DNA of 64,000 nucleotides from Draconibacterium sediminis (GCF_000949475.1 NZ_JRHC01000001.1:744001-808000), one strand, 5' to 3'. Counted from the first letter of the stretch, positions 25,511 to 35,301 are shown. The notes: generated from the letters alone by a model not told the origin. Numbers and translations are program-made.

Positions 25511-26731
25511 ATGCAAAAGAACGTATTGTACATTTTTATCGGGTTTATTTTTCTCCTTGCCATTTCAGGATGTAACAATAAAAGCTCTGAAAAATTAAGT
25601 ATTGAGGCATTGCCGATTGATGCTGTGGTTAATGGAAATATTCTTACCGGGCCTTCAGTGCTTAACGATCCCGATCGTTTTGTTTGGGGTGGTAGCGTAT
25701 TAAAAGGCGACGACGGCAAATACCACATGATTTACAATGTTTTTGAATGTGGCGACTCATTGCCGGCATTTACCGATGGTTGGGTGCTGCATTCGAAACT
25801 GGCTTATGCCGTTTCTGATTATCCCGACCGTGATTTTAAGTTAAAAAAAATAGTATTGCGCGGGCAGGCGCTCAATGGCGACAGCACAGCCTGGGACGCT
25901 CAAATGGTGTCGAATCCGCACCTCAAAAAATTCAAAGGGAAATATTACCTGTATTATATTGGCTCGAAAGATCCGGGGGTGCAGCCCGTAGGTTCGCCCG
26001 GCGAAAAGCTGAGTAAACGCAACCGTGTTCAGCAAAACCAAAAAATTGCAGTAATTGAATTTGATAGTTTCGAGGATCTGATGGAAGGTAATTTTAGCCG
26101 CCCCGACGAGCCATTGTTGTCGCCCCGAACCCGGGTAAAACCGGATAATATTGTTAATCCGTCGCCGGAAGGAACGCAACCAAAACCCGACAATATTATT
26201 GTGGTGAATCCGGCAGTGACTTACCGCCCGGCTGATGGAAAATACCTGCTGTACTTTAAAGGAAACCTTTACGATCCGAACTGGCGCGGCGTGCATGGTG
26301 TGGCACTTTCCGACTCTCCAACAGGGCCGTTTACGCCACTTGATGATATTATTTTTGATTTCAGAACTGAGGATGGGAAAATCGCATCGGCCGAAGACCC
26401 GTATGTTTGGTACCACAAAACGCAGCAGAAATTTTATGCAGTGTTCAAGGATTTTTCGGGCAAAATAACCGGAGCAGATCCGGGTTTGGCAATTCTTGAA
26501 TCAATCGACGGAATAAAATGGACAAAACCTGCCGATCCGTTTTTTATGAAAAAACAAGTGGTGCTGCAATCGGGCGACACTATAAAGGTCGATCGTTTGG
26601 AGCGTCCACAAATGTTAATTGACGAAGAAGGAAATCCACAGGTTCTCTACGCAGCTTGTTCCATCATCAATATCAACCCGACAAAGAAAGGTGAGTCGTT
26701 TAATGTGCAAATCCCACTTCAGGTAAAATAA
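25511..26731 (+). CDS. Beta-propeller glycosidase-like lipoprotein
   Basis: 406 residues. Lipobox SGC at residue about 21. The mature protein looks like a five-bladed propeller of the GH43/GH117/GH130-like clan. Blade motifs are FVWGGSVLKGDDGKYHMIY, MVSNPHLKKFKGKYYLYY, VVNPAVTYRPADGKYLLYF and SAEDPYVWY, with acidic residues in the usual positions. Family members cleave or phosphorolyse plant or algal sugars. It is lipid-anchored, probably periplasmic or surface. No SusC/D pair is nearby, so it is not a complete polysaccharide utilisation locus. The exact GH family is uncertain. Confidence 0.65.
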   Translation: MQKNVLYIFIGFIFLLAISGCNNKSSEKLSIEALPIDAVVNGNILTGPSVLNDPDRFVWGGSVLKGDDGKYHMIYNVFECGDSLPAFTDGWVLHSKLAYAVSDYPDRDFKLKKIVLRGQALNGDSTAWDAQMVSNPHLKKFKGKYYLYYIGSKDPGVQPVGSPGEKLSKRNRVQQNQKIAVIEFDSFEDLMEGNFSRPDEPLLSPRTRVKPDNIVNPSPEGTQPKPDNIIVVNPAVTYRPADGKYLLYFKGNLYDPNWRGVHGVALSDSPTGPFTPLDDIIFDFRTEDGKIASAEDPYVWYHKTQQKFYAVFKDFSGKITGADPGLAILESIDGIKWTKPADPFFMKKQVVLQSGDTIKVDRLERPQMLIDEEGNPQVLYAACSIININPTKKGESFNVQIPLQVK

Positions 26732-26815
26732 GGCGAAATTCTGTTATTTTTGGCTCCAAAATTATAGCCGGAAAACCAAAAAGAGTTACGGCCAACTAAC
26801 CATTTGTTTATTCGT

Positions 26816-27388
26816 ATGAGCCAAAATCCCAGCAGAGCAAAACAAGCAAAACTGATTCGGAATTTCAGAAAGATACACCGGATTACAGGCCTTGTATTAT
26901 TTGTATTTTTTTTATTCGTTGCCATTTCCGGAATTTTATTGACGTGGAAAAAGAACAGTGGCGGTCTTATTCTGCCCAAATCGCAAAAGGGAACTTCAAC
27001 CGAGTTGAGCGAATGGCTGCCCCTGGAACGACTGCAAAGTATTGCGCTTCAGGTTTACCGTGACTCTATTTCTGCTGAAACCGTACCCGAGTTGGATAAA
27101 ATTGATGTTCGGCAAAAGAAGGGGATGGTAAAATTTGTGTTTAACGAAGGCTACTGGGGTATTCAGTTAGACGGTGCAACGGGGGCGGTTTTACAAATTG
27201 AACGCCGCTGGTCGGATTTAATTGAAAATATACACGATGGCTCGGTGCTCGATCACTGGTTCAGGACCGATGGCGGGCTAAAACTTTTTTATTCCAGCAT
27301 TACCGGTTTGGCGTTATTGTTGTTTAGTGTAACCGGATTTTGGTTGTGGTACGGGCCAAAACGTATGCGGAAGAAGTTGGCACGCTGA
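26816..27388 (+). CDS. PepSY-associated membrane protein
   Basis: 190 residues. A first membrane helix (about 26-46, IHRITGLVLFVFFLFVAISG), a periplasmic PepSY-like region with GYWGIQLDGATGAVL and RRWSDLIENIHDGS, and a second helix (about 160-180) ending in WLWYGPKRMRKKL. Single-copy two-helix PepSY proteins occur with iron-reductase-like or siderophore systems in Bacteroidota. The TTG start 4 codons earlier is less likely than ATG 26816. The TGA stop lies inside a dispersed repeat (27385-27413). Confidence 0.75.
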   Translation: MSQNPSRAKQAKLIRNFRKIHRITGLVLFVFFLFVAISGILLTWKKNSGGLILPKSQKGTSTELSEWLPLERLQSIALQVYRDSISAETVPELDKIDVRQKKGMVKFVFNEGYWGIQLDGATGAVLQIERRWSDLIENIHDGSVLDHWFRTDGGLKLFYSSITGLALLLFSVTGFWLWYGPKRMRKKLAR

Positions 27389-27413
27389 TGACACAGATTT
27401 TTGGGATATTCGC
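27385..27413. repeat. Copy 1 of a dispersed 29-bp intergenic repeat
   Basis: CTGATGAC-n-C-n-GATT-N5-GATATTCGC. It shares 22 of 29 positions with the copy at 38090-38118 with the same spacing, and is related to 38649-38677 and 39571-39592. It overlaps the stop codon of the PepSY gene. Confidence 0.6.
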
Positions 27414-27423
27414 CGATTTTGAA

Positions 27424-29013
27424 TTACCCTTTACGTTTGATCTTTAATTTCTGCCCAATATACAATCCGCGGTCGTTTTTCAGCTCATTTAACCGCATAA
27501 TCTCATCAGCCGAAATTCCTGCATATTTCTGGGCAATGTCCCATAAGGTATCGCCTTTACGCACGGTGTAATATTCAAAATTCGGATCAAGAGGTTTTGT
27601 TGTACGCGTTGTGTTTGGTGTTGACGATTTCCCGATCGAAGCCTGTTTTTCAGCAAAACTCATACTGGCAACCTGCTCGTATTTTTCCTTGTCTTTTTCA
27701 GGAACGTAAATGGCCAGTTTCTGGCCCACACGAATGATATCGCGGTTAATGTTGTTCCAATACCGTAAATCGGAAGTACGCACATGAAACCACGACGATA
27801 TAAATCCAACATTGTCGCCTGCTTTAACGGTGTAAACCACCTTTGCTTTCCCTTTAATGTCAACAGGCGTAAAGTAACTGCTGTTGCTGCTTGTTGGGTC
27901 CATTAAGGTATTGTTGGGGAAGTATTTGTTGCGTTCGAAAGCAAAAATTGCAGTATCCTGATCAACAAAATCAAGGATCACATCATTGGGCAGCACCAAA
28001 GGATAAGGTTTGTTTGCTTTGGCCGGAATCACATCGCGGCGATACATTGGGTTAAGCGCGCGCAGTTGTTCCTTTTCGATATGCAGTTTTGCACTTACCT
28101 GGTCAAAGTGCAGGTAGTCGTTCACCATTACGGTATCAACCGACAGTTCGATCTCCGGGAAACGTGGTACTAAGTTGTGCTCCTTGTAATATTCGAAAGT
28201 ATAAGTTGCCGCAATAAATGCCGGTACGTAACCTCTGGTTTCGCGTGGCAACCGATAATAGATTTCCCAGTAATTTCTTTTTCCTCCCGAGCGGCGGATG
28301 GCACGGTTTACGTTTCCGGGGCCACAGTTATAGGCTGCAATGGCTAAATGCCAGTCGCCATATATATCATGAAGTTTTGTAAGATAACGGGCAGCGGCAT
28401 CGGTGGCTTTTATCGGGTCGCGGCGCTCGTCAACAAACGAGGTAATTTCCAGTTTCATGTTGCGGGCAGTGCCGTACATAAATTGCCACAGTCCGTTTGC
28501 GCCAACCCGCGAGCGTGCCGTTGGATTTAGTGCCGACTCAATAATAGCCAGGTATTTAATTTCCAGCGGCATATCGTATTTGTCCAGCGTTTCCTCAAAA
28601 ATAGGGAAGTAATAGGCCGATAAACCAAGCATCACTTCAACCAGGTCGCGACGTTTTTCGGTGTACATCTTTATGTAGTTATTTACCACCGAATTGTAAG
28701 AAAGATCAACAACCTGTTCAATTTCTTTAAAACGGTTGATGTAAACCGAGTCGGGCAGGTTTTTTGGGTAATCGAGTGTTCTTACTTCCGAATTGTCGAA
28801 ATGAAAACGGTTCTGAATATCCCACGAGCTCATCATGCTGTCCATCTGATCCGAGAAAATAGGATTCAGCATGTCATCAACATCCAATGCGTTAAAACCG
28901 GTAGTGTCTGCTTCCAGTTGCAGGTCATCTAAAGTATGTGCGGTGTCAGCTTCCTGCGCCAAGGCGTTGGTAAAAAGTAGTAGCGAAAATATATAAATGA
29001 TAATGTGTTTCAT
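27424..29013 (-). CDS. Membrane-bound lytic transglycosylase with two LysM repeats
   Basis: 529 residues. Signal peptide 1-19. A Slt/MltD-type domain at about 150-290 with catalytic glutamate in IIESALNPTARS, followed by GLWQFMYGTAR and AAYNCGPGNVNRAIR. Two LysM modules follow, near residues 390-435 and 480-528 (YTVRKGDTLWDIAQKY). It cleaves the glycan strand of peptidoglycan in the periplasm. It is last in the parA-parB-DUF5683 operon, one base after DUF5683, a gene order common in Bacteroidota. Confidence 0.92.
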   Translation of the reverse strand: MKHIIIYIFSLLLFTNALAQEADTAHTLDDLQLEADTTGFNALDVDDMLNPIFSDQMDSMMSSWDIQNRFHFDNSEVRTLDYPKNLPDSVYINRFKEIEQVVDLSYNSVVNNYIKMYTEKRRDLVEVMLGLSAYYFPIFEETLDKYDMPLEIKYLAIIESALNPTARSRVGANGLWQFMYGTARNMKLEITSFVDERRDPIKATDAAARYLTKLHDIYGDWHLAIAAYNCGPGNVNRAIRRSGGKRNYWEIYYRLPRETRGYVPAFIAATYTFEYYKEHNLVPRFPEIELSVDTVMVNDYLHFDQVSAKLHIEKEQLRALNPMYRRDVIPAKANKPYPLVLPNDVILDFVDQDTAIFAFERNKYFPNNTLMDPTSSNSSYFTPVDIKGKAKVVYTVKAGDNVGFISSWFHVRTSDLRYWNNINRDIIRVGQKLAIYVPEKDKEKYEQVASMSFAEKQASIGKSSTPNTTRTTKPLDPNFEYYTVRKGDTLWDIAQKYAGISADEIMRLNELKNDRGLYIGQKLKIKRKG

Positions 29014-29014
29014 C

Positions 29015-29674
29015 TTAAAAAGTAAAAGTACAACTTACACCATAAACGTATTGAAAATCCTGGTATTGCATTGTAGGCTGCCAGTTAAATGTAAGGTCTT
29101 CGCTGATATCAAAATCGTACAGGTGCGCATCTACGCTGGCATCGATAATGTTCAGTCCGTAAAATCCAATAATACTGATAATTAGCAAATCGCGATTACG
29201 CCGGTAATAACTTCGTTGTTTGTCGAGCCCGGTTTTAAAATTGTTGTAATACGTAGGATTATTTAAATCGTAATACTGCGTGGCTTCCAAATCCATATAT
29301 GAATTTGTTGGATCCTCTGGTCCGTATGGTCCGGGGCCGTCGGTTAAATCTGCATAGGCCTGACGCATAATTTTATAGTTGTCGTTGTTCCAGTGAATAA
29401 AATAACCGATGGTTCCAAAACCGGCATAAATCAACGGAATCTTCCAGTATTTTTTGTTGTAGGCCTGTCCAAGTCCCGGTAAAAAAGTTGAATAAAGGGT
29501 AGCTTTTTTAGGCGAATGTTCAACCTTCGTGGTTACTTCATTTGCCTGTGCAATAAAAGCAGAATCCTGCGCAGTGGTTTGCCCCAGCAAATTAAAACTG
29601 AAAAACAATGGCAGGCTAAAAAGCAATATTTTTGAAAAAAAACCGCGTTTAATCACACTAATAATTTTGCGCAA
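29015..29674 (-). CDS. DUF5683 domain protein
   Basis: 219 residues. Signal peptide, then a short conserved core (STFLPGLGQAYNKKYWKIP) and hydrophobic GTIGYFIHW segments, ending in a membrane-associated beta-strand-like region. Function unknown; the family is nearly confined to Bacteroidota and usually lies between parB and a lytic transglycosylase gene, as here, which hints at a link to envelope or chromosome maintenance. Confidence 0.85.
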   Translation of the reverse strand: MRKIISVIKRGFFSKILLFSLPLFFSFNLLGQTTAQDSAFIAQANEVTTKVEHSPKKATLYSTFLPGLGQAYNKKYWKIPLIYAGFGTIGYFIHWNNDNYKIMRQAYADLTDGPGPYGPEDPTNSYMDLEATQYYDLNNPTYYNNFKTGLDKQRSYYRRNRDLLIISIIGFYGLNIIDASVDAHLYDFDISEDLTFNWQPTMQYQDFQYVYGVSCTFTF

Positions 29675-29714
29675 AAATAGAAAATACCCTTAGTAATTGT
29701 GTGATTCTTAAGGT

Positions 29715-30581
29715 TTATTTTTGATTTTCAAATATTTTAACAATTCTTTCCAGATCAGCTTCCGAGGTAAAAGGAATGGTAATCTTTCCTTTTCCTTTGT
29801 CGTTCATCGAAAAATCGATACGTCGGCTGAAAATCTTGTCAAGCTGCGTTTTTATTAGCTTAAACTCTTTTGGGAACTTAGGTTTTTTAGTCTCGATTGT
29901 TTTTTCTTCGCCTGAATTTAAATCGCGAACAACCTCTTCCACTTTCCGAACCGAAAGCCCGTGTTTTATAATCTGTTCGAAGATCATGATCTGCGTATCG
30001 GCATCATCAATGTTAATGATGGCACGTGCATGACCCATCGATATTTCTTTGTCGATCAATCCCTTTTGTACAATGGCCGGAAGTTTTAACAAACGCAGGT
30101 AGTTGGCAATTGTAGAGCGTTTTTTACCTACACGGCCACTCAGTTCTTCCTGCGTGTATTCCAACTCGTCCATCAGGCGTTGGTAGCTTAGCGCAATCTC
30201 AATGGAGTCGAGGTCTTCGCGCTGAATGTTTTCAACCAGCGCCATTTCCAGCATACCATCGTCTTTGGCTTTGCGCACATAAGCCGGTATTTTATTCAGT
30301 CCTGCCAGTTGCGATGCTCTGAAACGACGCTCTCCGGCAATGATCTGGTATTTGTTGTCGCCAACTTTTCGTAAGGTAATGGGCTGTATCAATCCAATTT
30401 CTTTGATCGAAGCTGAAAGCTCTGCCAGTGCCTCTTCGTCAAATTTTGTGCGGGGTTGAAAAGGATTTGCTTCAATCTTGCTTAATTCAATTTCATCCAG
30501 TCCGGCGCCTTGCTGCATTTTCTCAGCATCGTCGATCAATGCGCCTAATCCTCTTCCAAGTGCATTCCTTTTTGCCATCAT
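29715..30581 (-). CDS. parB: Chromosome partitioning protein ParB
   Basis: 288 residues. Binds parS and spreads as a CTP-dependent clamp to organise the origin. N-terminal KRNALGRGLGALI is the ParA-contact segment. The CTPase region has NPFQPRTKFDEEAL and GERRFRAS, and a helix-turn-helix follows (KKRSTIANYLRLL). The C-terminus dimerises. ATG 30578 is an alternative start. No parS-like 16-mer was noticed in the window. The gene overlaps no neighbour and is 16 bp from parA. Confidence 0.95.
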   Translation of the reverse strand: MMAKRNALGRGLGALIDDAEKMQQGAGLDEIELSKIEANPFQPRTKFDEEALAELSASIKEIGLIQPITLRKVGDNKYQIIAGERRFRASQLAGLNKIPAYVRKAKDDGMLEMALVENIQREDLDSIEIALSYQRLMDELEYTQEELSGRVGKKRSTIANYLRLLKLPAIVQKGLIDKEISMGHARAIINIDDADTQIMIFEQIIKHGLSVRKVEEVVRDLNSGEEKTIETKKPKFPKEFKLIKTQLDKIFSRRIDFSMNDKGKGKITIPFTSEADLERIVKIFENQK

Positions 30582-30597
30582 ACTTACTTAAGAATGT

Positions 30598-31398
30598 TTA
30601 ATTTATAACAACATTGTCTTTCGACATTTTAGTCATGGCATTGCGCTGTAATATTTCGCGCGCCAGGTTCATGTGGTTAATTGCTCCTTTTGAGCTTGCA
30701 TCGTAAAGTACCACAGGTTTTCCGTAGCTGGGTGCTTCACTTAATTTTACGTTACGCTGAATTACAGTGTCGAATACCATTTCCTGGAAGTGGTGTTTTA
30801 CTTCTTCCAAAACCTGGTTCGACAGGTTTAAACGGCCGTCGTACATGGTAAGCAGGAATCCTTCGATTTCCAGTTCCGGGTTCAAACGGTTCTGAATAAT
30901 CTTAATTGTATTCAGCAGTTTTCCAAGTCCTTCCAGTGCAAAATATTCGCACTGAACGGGAATGATAACAGAATCAGACGCGGTAAGGGCATTTACCGTA
31001 ATTAATCCCAATGATGGTGAGCAGTCGATAAAAATAAAATCGTACTTGTCTTTTATCGTTTCCAATGCTGATTTTAACACTTTCTCGCGGTTTGGCAGGT
31101 TTAGCATCTCAATTTCAGCACCAACCAAATCAATGTGAGACGGAATTAAATCCAGGTTATCGATACCTGTGTGTAAAACCGCTTTTTCGGCTTCGATTTC
31201 ATTTACAATACATTCGTAAATACTCGATTGTACATTCCTCAGGTCGAATCCTAAACCCGACGTGGCATTTGCCTGCGGGTCGGCGTCAATAATCAGAACC
31301 TTCTGTTCAAGTACTGCCAGACTTGCAGCCAGATTAATTGTTGTGGTTGTTTTACCAACTCCTCCCTTCTGGTTTGCTAACGAAATTATTTTTCCCAT
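30598..31398 (-). CDS. parA: Chromosome partitioning ATPase ParA (Soj)
   Basis: 266 residues. Deviant Walker A KGGVGKTTTTINLA with the signature lysine near residue 11, Walker B FIFIDCSPSLGL, and a DADPQ motif at about 39-43. A P-loop ATPase that moves origin regions by interaction with ParB. First gene of a four-gene operon. Confidence 0.96.
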   Translation of the reverse strand: MGKIISLANQKGGVGKTTTTINLAASLAVLEQKVLIIDADPQANATSGLGFDLRNVQSSIYECIVNEIEAEKAVLHTGIDNLDLIPSHIDLVGAEIEMLNLPNREKVLKSALETIKDKYDFIFIDCSPSLGLITVNALTASDSVIIPVQCEYFALEGLGKLLNTIKIIQNRLNPELEIEGFLLTMYDGRLNLSNQVLEEVKHHFQEMVFDTVIQRNVKLSEAPSYGKPVVLYDASSKGAINHMNLAREILQRNAMTKMSKDNVVIN

Positions 31399-31521
31399 TT
31401 ATAGCGTCTTTTTTATTCTTGAGCGGTTTCAAAGTTAACAATTTACCATTAACCAAAGTGAAATTTTAGGGGTAGCCCGGGGGATAATTTGGTAAGCGCT
31501 TGGATTTGAACAGAAAAGCGC

Positions 31522-32517
31522 TCAAATTTTTTGAGATTTCATCTCTTTTTTTAGCTGTGTTTGATCAACCGGAACGACCCCGACTTTCTCGCAAACCAAT
31601 CCGCCTGCCAGGTTCGACAGCAGTGCGATTATTTTTGGCGGAAGGCCTGCTGCCATTGCCAGACTGGCCACTGCGATTACCGTATCGCCGGCACCTGAAA
31701 CATCAGCAATATCGCGAATGGCAACCGGGTAATATTGTTCTTCTTCACCATTGATGATAAAAACTCCCAGTTCTGAAAGTGTTATGAGTATCAACTTTAA
31801 CTGGTGCTCTGCTTTAAAGGTTTCAGCTGCCTTTTTCAGGTTTTCGAGGTCGCCTTTTTTTAGCGGGAACCTTGTACCTTCAACAAACTCTTTAAAGTTG
31901 GGCTTAAAAAGCGATACATTTTTATAGTTGCTAAAGTTTCGTTTCTTTGGATCAACAGAAGTCGGGATGCCTTTTTCCTGCGCCAGTTCGTTAATGGTTT
32001 TGAATAAATTTGGCGTAACCACACCTTTGTCGTAATCAACAAAAACGATCACATCAACCTGATGTGTTTCCATTTCTGTTTTTATGGCATCGATCAATTT
32101 GTTTTCCATTTCTTCCGAAATGTAATCAATTGATTCTTCGTCGATTCGAACGATTTGTTTGCCGGAACTAATTACCCGGTTTTTTACCGTTGTATTTCGC
32201 GACGGATCGATAAATATCCCCTCGGAAGAGACTTTGCGTTTGTCTAAAAGATTTAGGAATTCTTTACCGTTGTCGTCGTCGCCAACCACCGCAAAAAGTT
32301 TTGGAGTAGCTCCCAGTTCCTGAATATTCCGGGATACGTTTGCCGCGCCGCCAAGACGGTTTTCGCGTGTTGTAACGGATACAATCGGTACCGGAGCTTC
32401 AGGAGATAAGCGGTCAACTTTTCCCCAAAGATAGGTGTCAACCATAGCGTCGCCAATTACAATGGCGCGTATTTTTGAAAACCGGTTGAATATTTCGTCT
32501 ACTTCTGCTTTATTCAC
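31522..32517 (-). CDS. rfaE1: D-glycero-beta-D-manno-heptose-7-phosphate kinase (RfaE domain 1)
   Basis: 331 residues. PfkB-fold sugar kinase. N-terminal MVDTYLWG and GGAANVSRN, and the C-terminal catalytic motif DVSGAGDTVIAV, identify the heptose kinase branch. It phosphorylates D-glycero-D-manno-heptose 7-phosphate at position 1 in LPS inner-core heptose synthesis. The nucleotidyltransferase half (RfaE2) is not fused here and must be elsewhere. Not in an operon with its neighbours. Confidence 0.85.
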   Translation of the reverse strand: MNKAEVDEIFNRFSKIRAIVIGDAMVDTYLWGKVDRLSPEAPVPIVSVTTRENRLGGAANVSRNIQELGATPKLFAVVGDDDNGKEFLNLLDKRKVSSEGIFIDPSRNTTVKNRVISSGKQIVRIDEESIDYISEEMENKLIDAIKTEMETHQVDVIVFVDYDKGVVTPNLFKTINELAQEKGIPTSVDPKKRNFSNYKNVSLFKPNFKEFVEGTRFPLKKGDLENLKKAAETFKAEHQLKLILITLSELGVFIINGEEEQYYPVAIRDIADVSGAGDTVIAVASLAMAAGLPPKIIALLSNLAGGLVCEKVGVVPVDQTQLKKEMKSQKI

Positions 32518-32829
32518 ACAACGATGTTATGAGCACAAAATTAAGAAAAAACAACGGTAGGCAAATGTAAAAACCAGAAACTTATTCTGTTTTTATAAAA
32601 TTGTTGAGCGTAAAATGTTTTGTGGGAGAGTTTGATACTGGATACTTGATGCTGGTTACTGGATTTTGGATGCTAGATCATTGATACAGGAGACTAGAAG
32701 TTATTAAAATGTTGAATATCCAATTTTCAATGTAGAATTTCCAAAGCAGAACTTGTTGGATATTGAATATTGATCATTCAATATTGGTTATTTATTCTTG
32801 ATACTTGATGCTGGATCATCCTGTGTTTG
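32518..32829. other. 312-bp intergenic region dominated by a heptamer array
   Basis: Between rfaE1 and priA, both on the minus strand, priA upstream. It contains the 26-unit heptamer array at 32634-32821 and no open frame of note. Confidence 0.6.
32634..32821. repeat. 26-unit degenerate tandem heptamer array (type 2)
   Basis: Written in 7-mers from 32634 the register holds to about 32815: GATACTG, GATACTT, GATGCTG, GTTACTG, GATTTTG, GATGCTA ... then GTTGAAT, ATCCAAT, TTTCAAT, GTAGAAT ... then ATATTGA, TCATTCA, ATATTGG ... ending TACTTGA, TGCTGGA. Units differ yet the 7-base phase and A/T-rich columns persist. It is not CRISPR: the unit is too short and has no spacers. Confidence 0.7.
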
Positions 32830-35301
32830 TTATGCAGGATCAACATCAATATTAAAAACGCAGCTGCTGTTTGATGGAAGATGCCTGACTGCTTTTACGG
32901 CAGCGGTGATTTCTTTTTTTACCAGATCGAGGTTAAGTTTTCGATCAATTTTTATCCAGATCTCTTTGTGGTGCCACAGTTGTATACGGCTAATCAGTGG
33001 ATATTCCGGCCCCATAACAATTAGCTGTTTATGTTTTTTTAGTTCTTGTGCCAGTTGGTTGGCAGCCCTGTCGACGCTTTGAACATTTTTGTGTTTCACC
33101 ACAATTTTCACCAGGCGGTAAAAAGGCGGATATTTAAACAGCTGACGTTCTTCAAACTGTTCTTTTAGCGTGGCCTGGTAGTTTTGTTCGCGAATCAATC
33201 CAATAAGCGGATGATCGGGTTGCGAGGTCTGAATCACTACTTTTCCCTGTTTGTGTTTTCGTCCGGCGCGGCCGGCTACCTGCGAAATAAGCTGGTAAGC
33301 ACGCTCGTGTGCCCTGAAATCGGGGAAGTTGATCAGGTTATCGGCATTTAAAATTCCCACTACACTTACATGTTCAAAATCCAGTCCTTTGGTTACCATT
33401 TGAGTCCCGATCAGGATATCCGTTTTTCGGTCCTCCAGGTTTTTAACGATTTTGGCAAATGCATTTTTCGATTGCGTGGTGTCCAAATCCATGCGCGCAA
33501 TCCGAGCATTTCGGAACAAGGGTTTCAGCTCGTCCTCAATTTTCTCGGTACCGTAACCCCGGGTTTTTAATTCGGGCGAACCGCAATTATCGCATTTATC
33601 AGGCAATTGGTAACTAAAACCACAGTAATGGCAACTTAACCTCCGCTTGTATTTATGATAGGTGAGACTTACGTCGCAATTGCGGCATTTGGGAATATCG
33701 CCACAGGAGAAACATTCAACGTACGGCGAATAACCCCGCCGGTTTTGGAAAAGGATGATCTGTTCGTTTTTCTCCAGCGCAGTTTCCATCATTTCAAACA
33801 GCTCGGGCGTTAAAAACGAACGCATTTGTTTGCGTTTATAAGCACGTTTTATGTCGGCAACAAGAATCTCAGGAAGTTCCATTTCCGAGTGGCGCTTCAT
33901 CAGATTTACCAGTCCGTATTTGTTCTTTAGTGCGTTGTAATACGATTCGAACGAAGGAGTTGCCGAACCCAGCAAAACTTTTGCATCGTTTTGGTAACCC
34001 AGAACTACGGCCATATCGCGGGCGTTGTAGCGTGGTGCCGGATCGAATTGTTTGAACGAATTTTCGTGTTCCTCGTCAACAATTACAATTCCCAGTTTCG
34101 AGAAGGGTAAAAACACCGCCGAACGTGCACCTAAAACCACCTGATAACCTTCTTTAGGATTGTCGTTGAATTGCAATACTTTCTCCCAAATCTCAACACG
34201 TTCCTGGCTGTTTAGTTTCGAGTGGTAAATGCCTACTTTGTTGCCAAAAACATTTTTTAAGCGTTTTACAATTTGCGTGGTAAGCGCTATTTCCGGAACA
34301 AGGTACAATGCCTGCCTTCCGGTTTTTATCATCTCATCGATAAGATGAATGTAAATCTCTGTTTTGCCGCTGGCCGTAATTCCGTGAATCAGCGTAACCT
34401 GCTGCGTTTCGAAAGTGGTTTTAATCTCCTCGTAAGCTTTTGCCTGGTATTTGTTTAGCAGATTAATGCTTACCTGTTCTATTTTTTCTTCCTCCAACCT
34501 CGAAACCTGTTTCTGGCGCTCAGTAAGTATTTTCTTTTTTACCAGCTCCTTTACAAGGTTAGGAGAAAAAGCAGTACCAACCAGCAACTCCTTTTTTGGA
34601 ATTTCATTAATCTGATCGTCAGAAAAAGCATTGGTAAGCGAGCAAAAATGAAAAAGTAATTCCTGTTGTTTTTTTGCACGCTTCAACGAGTCGGACTTTT
34701 CCTGAAGCACTTTTTCGGAAGAAATGCTGCTGTGCAGTTTTATAAAAGCCTCGGTTTTGGGTTTGTATTTGCTGCTGATCTTTTCTTCGGCATAAACCAC
34801 TTTTTTATCCATCAGCGAGCGCAATGCCTGGAACGAAAATTCAGTTCCCAGCTTGTGCTCGATATCCGAAAGTTGCGAAACATCTTCCTGCAGTTGCCGA
34901 ATGATGAGCTCTTCCTTCGGACTCAGTTGTACCGGTTCGTCAACCCCGGTTAAAAAAAGTTTCGATTTGCTTTCGAGTTTTAACCCCGTTGGCAGCGCTG
35001 CCCGAAACACATCGCCCAGCGTACAGCAATAATACTGCGCGAGCCATTGCCACAGTTTAAAATTTACCGGAAAAATTATGGGATGGTCATCAAGGATTTC
35101 CTGAACTTCCTTTATTTCCATATCATCCGGCTTTTTATCCGAAAGCGAGATGACCAGAGCCGCATACAATTTCCTTTTGCCAAACTGCACAATTACCCGT
35201 TTCCCCGGAGCAATTTCGTTCTCCAGCGATGCAGGTACCTTGTAGGTAAAGCTATCGTGCAACGACAGGGGTAATATTACTTGTGCAAAAAGTTCAGGCA
35301 T
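32830..35301 (-). CDS. priA: Primosomal protein N' (replication restart helicase)
   Basis: 823 residues. An ATP-dependent helicase that reloads DnaB at collapsed forks. N-terminal fork-binding domain, Walker A GITASGKTEIY near residue 300, DEEH Walker B, then eight zinc-ligand cysteines in paired motifs (CFSCG, CRNC, CHYCG, CDNCG) inserted in the helicase core, and motifs V-VI (QVAGRAGR). Start ATG at 35299-35301. It stands alone, 51 bp from ispH. Confidence 0.95.
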   Translation of the reverse strand: MPELFAQVILPLSLHDSFTYKVPASLENEIAPGKRVIVQFGKRKLYAALVISLSDKKPDDMEIKEVQEILDDHPIIFPVNFKLWQWLAQYYCCTLGDVFRAALPTGLKLESKSKLFLTGVDEPVQLSPKEELIIRQLQEDVSQLSDIEHKLGTEFSFQALRSLMDKKVVYAEEKISSKYKPKTEAFIKLHSSISSEKVLQEKSDSLKRAKKQQELLFHFCSLTNAFSDDQINEIPKKELLVGTAFSPNLVKELVKKKILTERQKQVSRLEEEKIEQVSINLLNKYQAKAYEEIKTTFETQQVTLIHGITASGKTEIYIHLIDEMIKTGRQALYLVPEIALTTQIVKRLKNVFGNKVGIYHSKLNSQERVEIWEKVLQFNDNPKEGYQVVLGARSAVFLPFSKLGIVIVDEEHENSFKQFDPAPRYNARDMAVVLGYQNDAKVLLGSATPSFESYYNALKNKYGLVNLMKRHSEMELPEILVADIKRAYKRKQMRSFLTPELFEMMETALEKNEQIILFQNRRGYSPYVECFSCGDIPKCRNCDVSLTYHKYKRRLSCHYCGFSYQLPDKCDNCGSPELKTRGYGTEKIEDELKPLFRNARIARMDLDTTQSKNAFAKIVKNLEDRKTDILIGTQMVTKGLDFEHVSVVGILNADNLINFPDFRAHERAYQLISQVAGRAGRKHKQGKVVIQTSQPDHPLIGLIREQNYQATLKEQFEERQLFKYPPFYRLVKIVVKHKNVQSVDRAANQLAQELKKHKQLIVMGPEYPLISRIQLWHHKEIWIKIDRKLNLDLVKKEITAAVKAVRHLPSNSSCVFNIDVDPA

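Noticed and set aside
25511-26731. Polysaccharide utilisation locus
   Set aside because: A single glycosidase-like gene with no SusC/SusD pair nearby is not enough.
29715-31398. A parS site near parAB
   Set aside because: I looked for a symmetric TGTTTCACGTGAAACA-like sequence in the window and found only unsymmetric CACGTG matches.
32634-32821. CRISPR array
   Set aside because: The unit is 7 bp, without spacers or cas genes. It is a degenerate tandem repeat.
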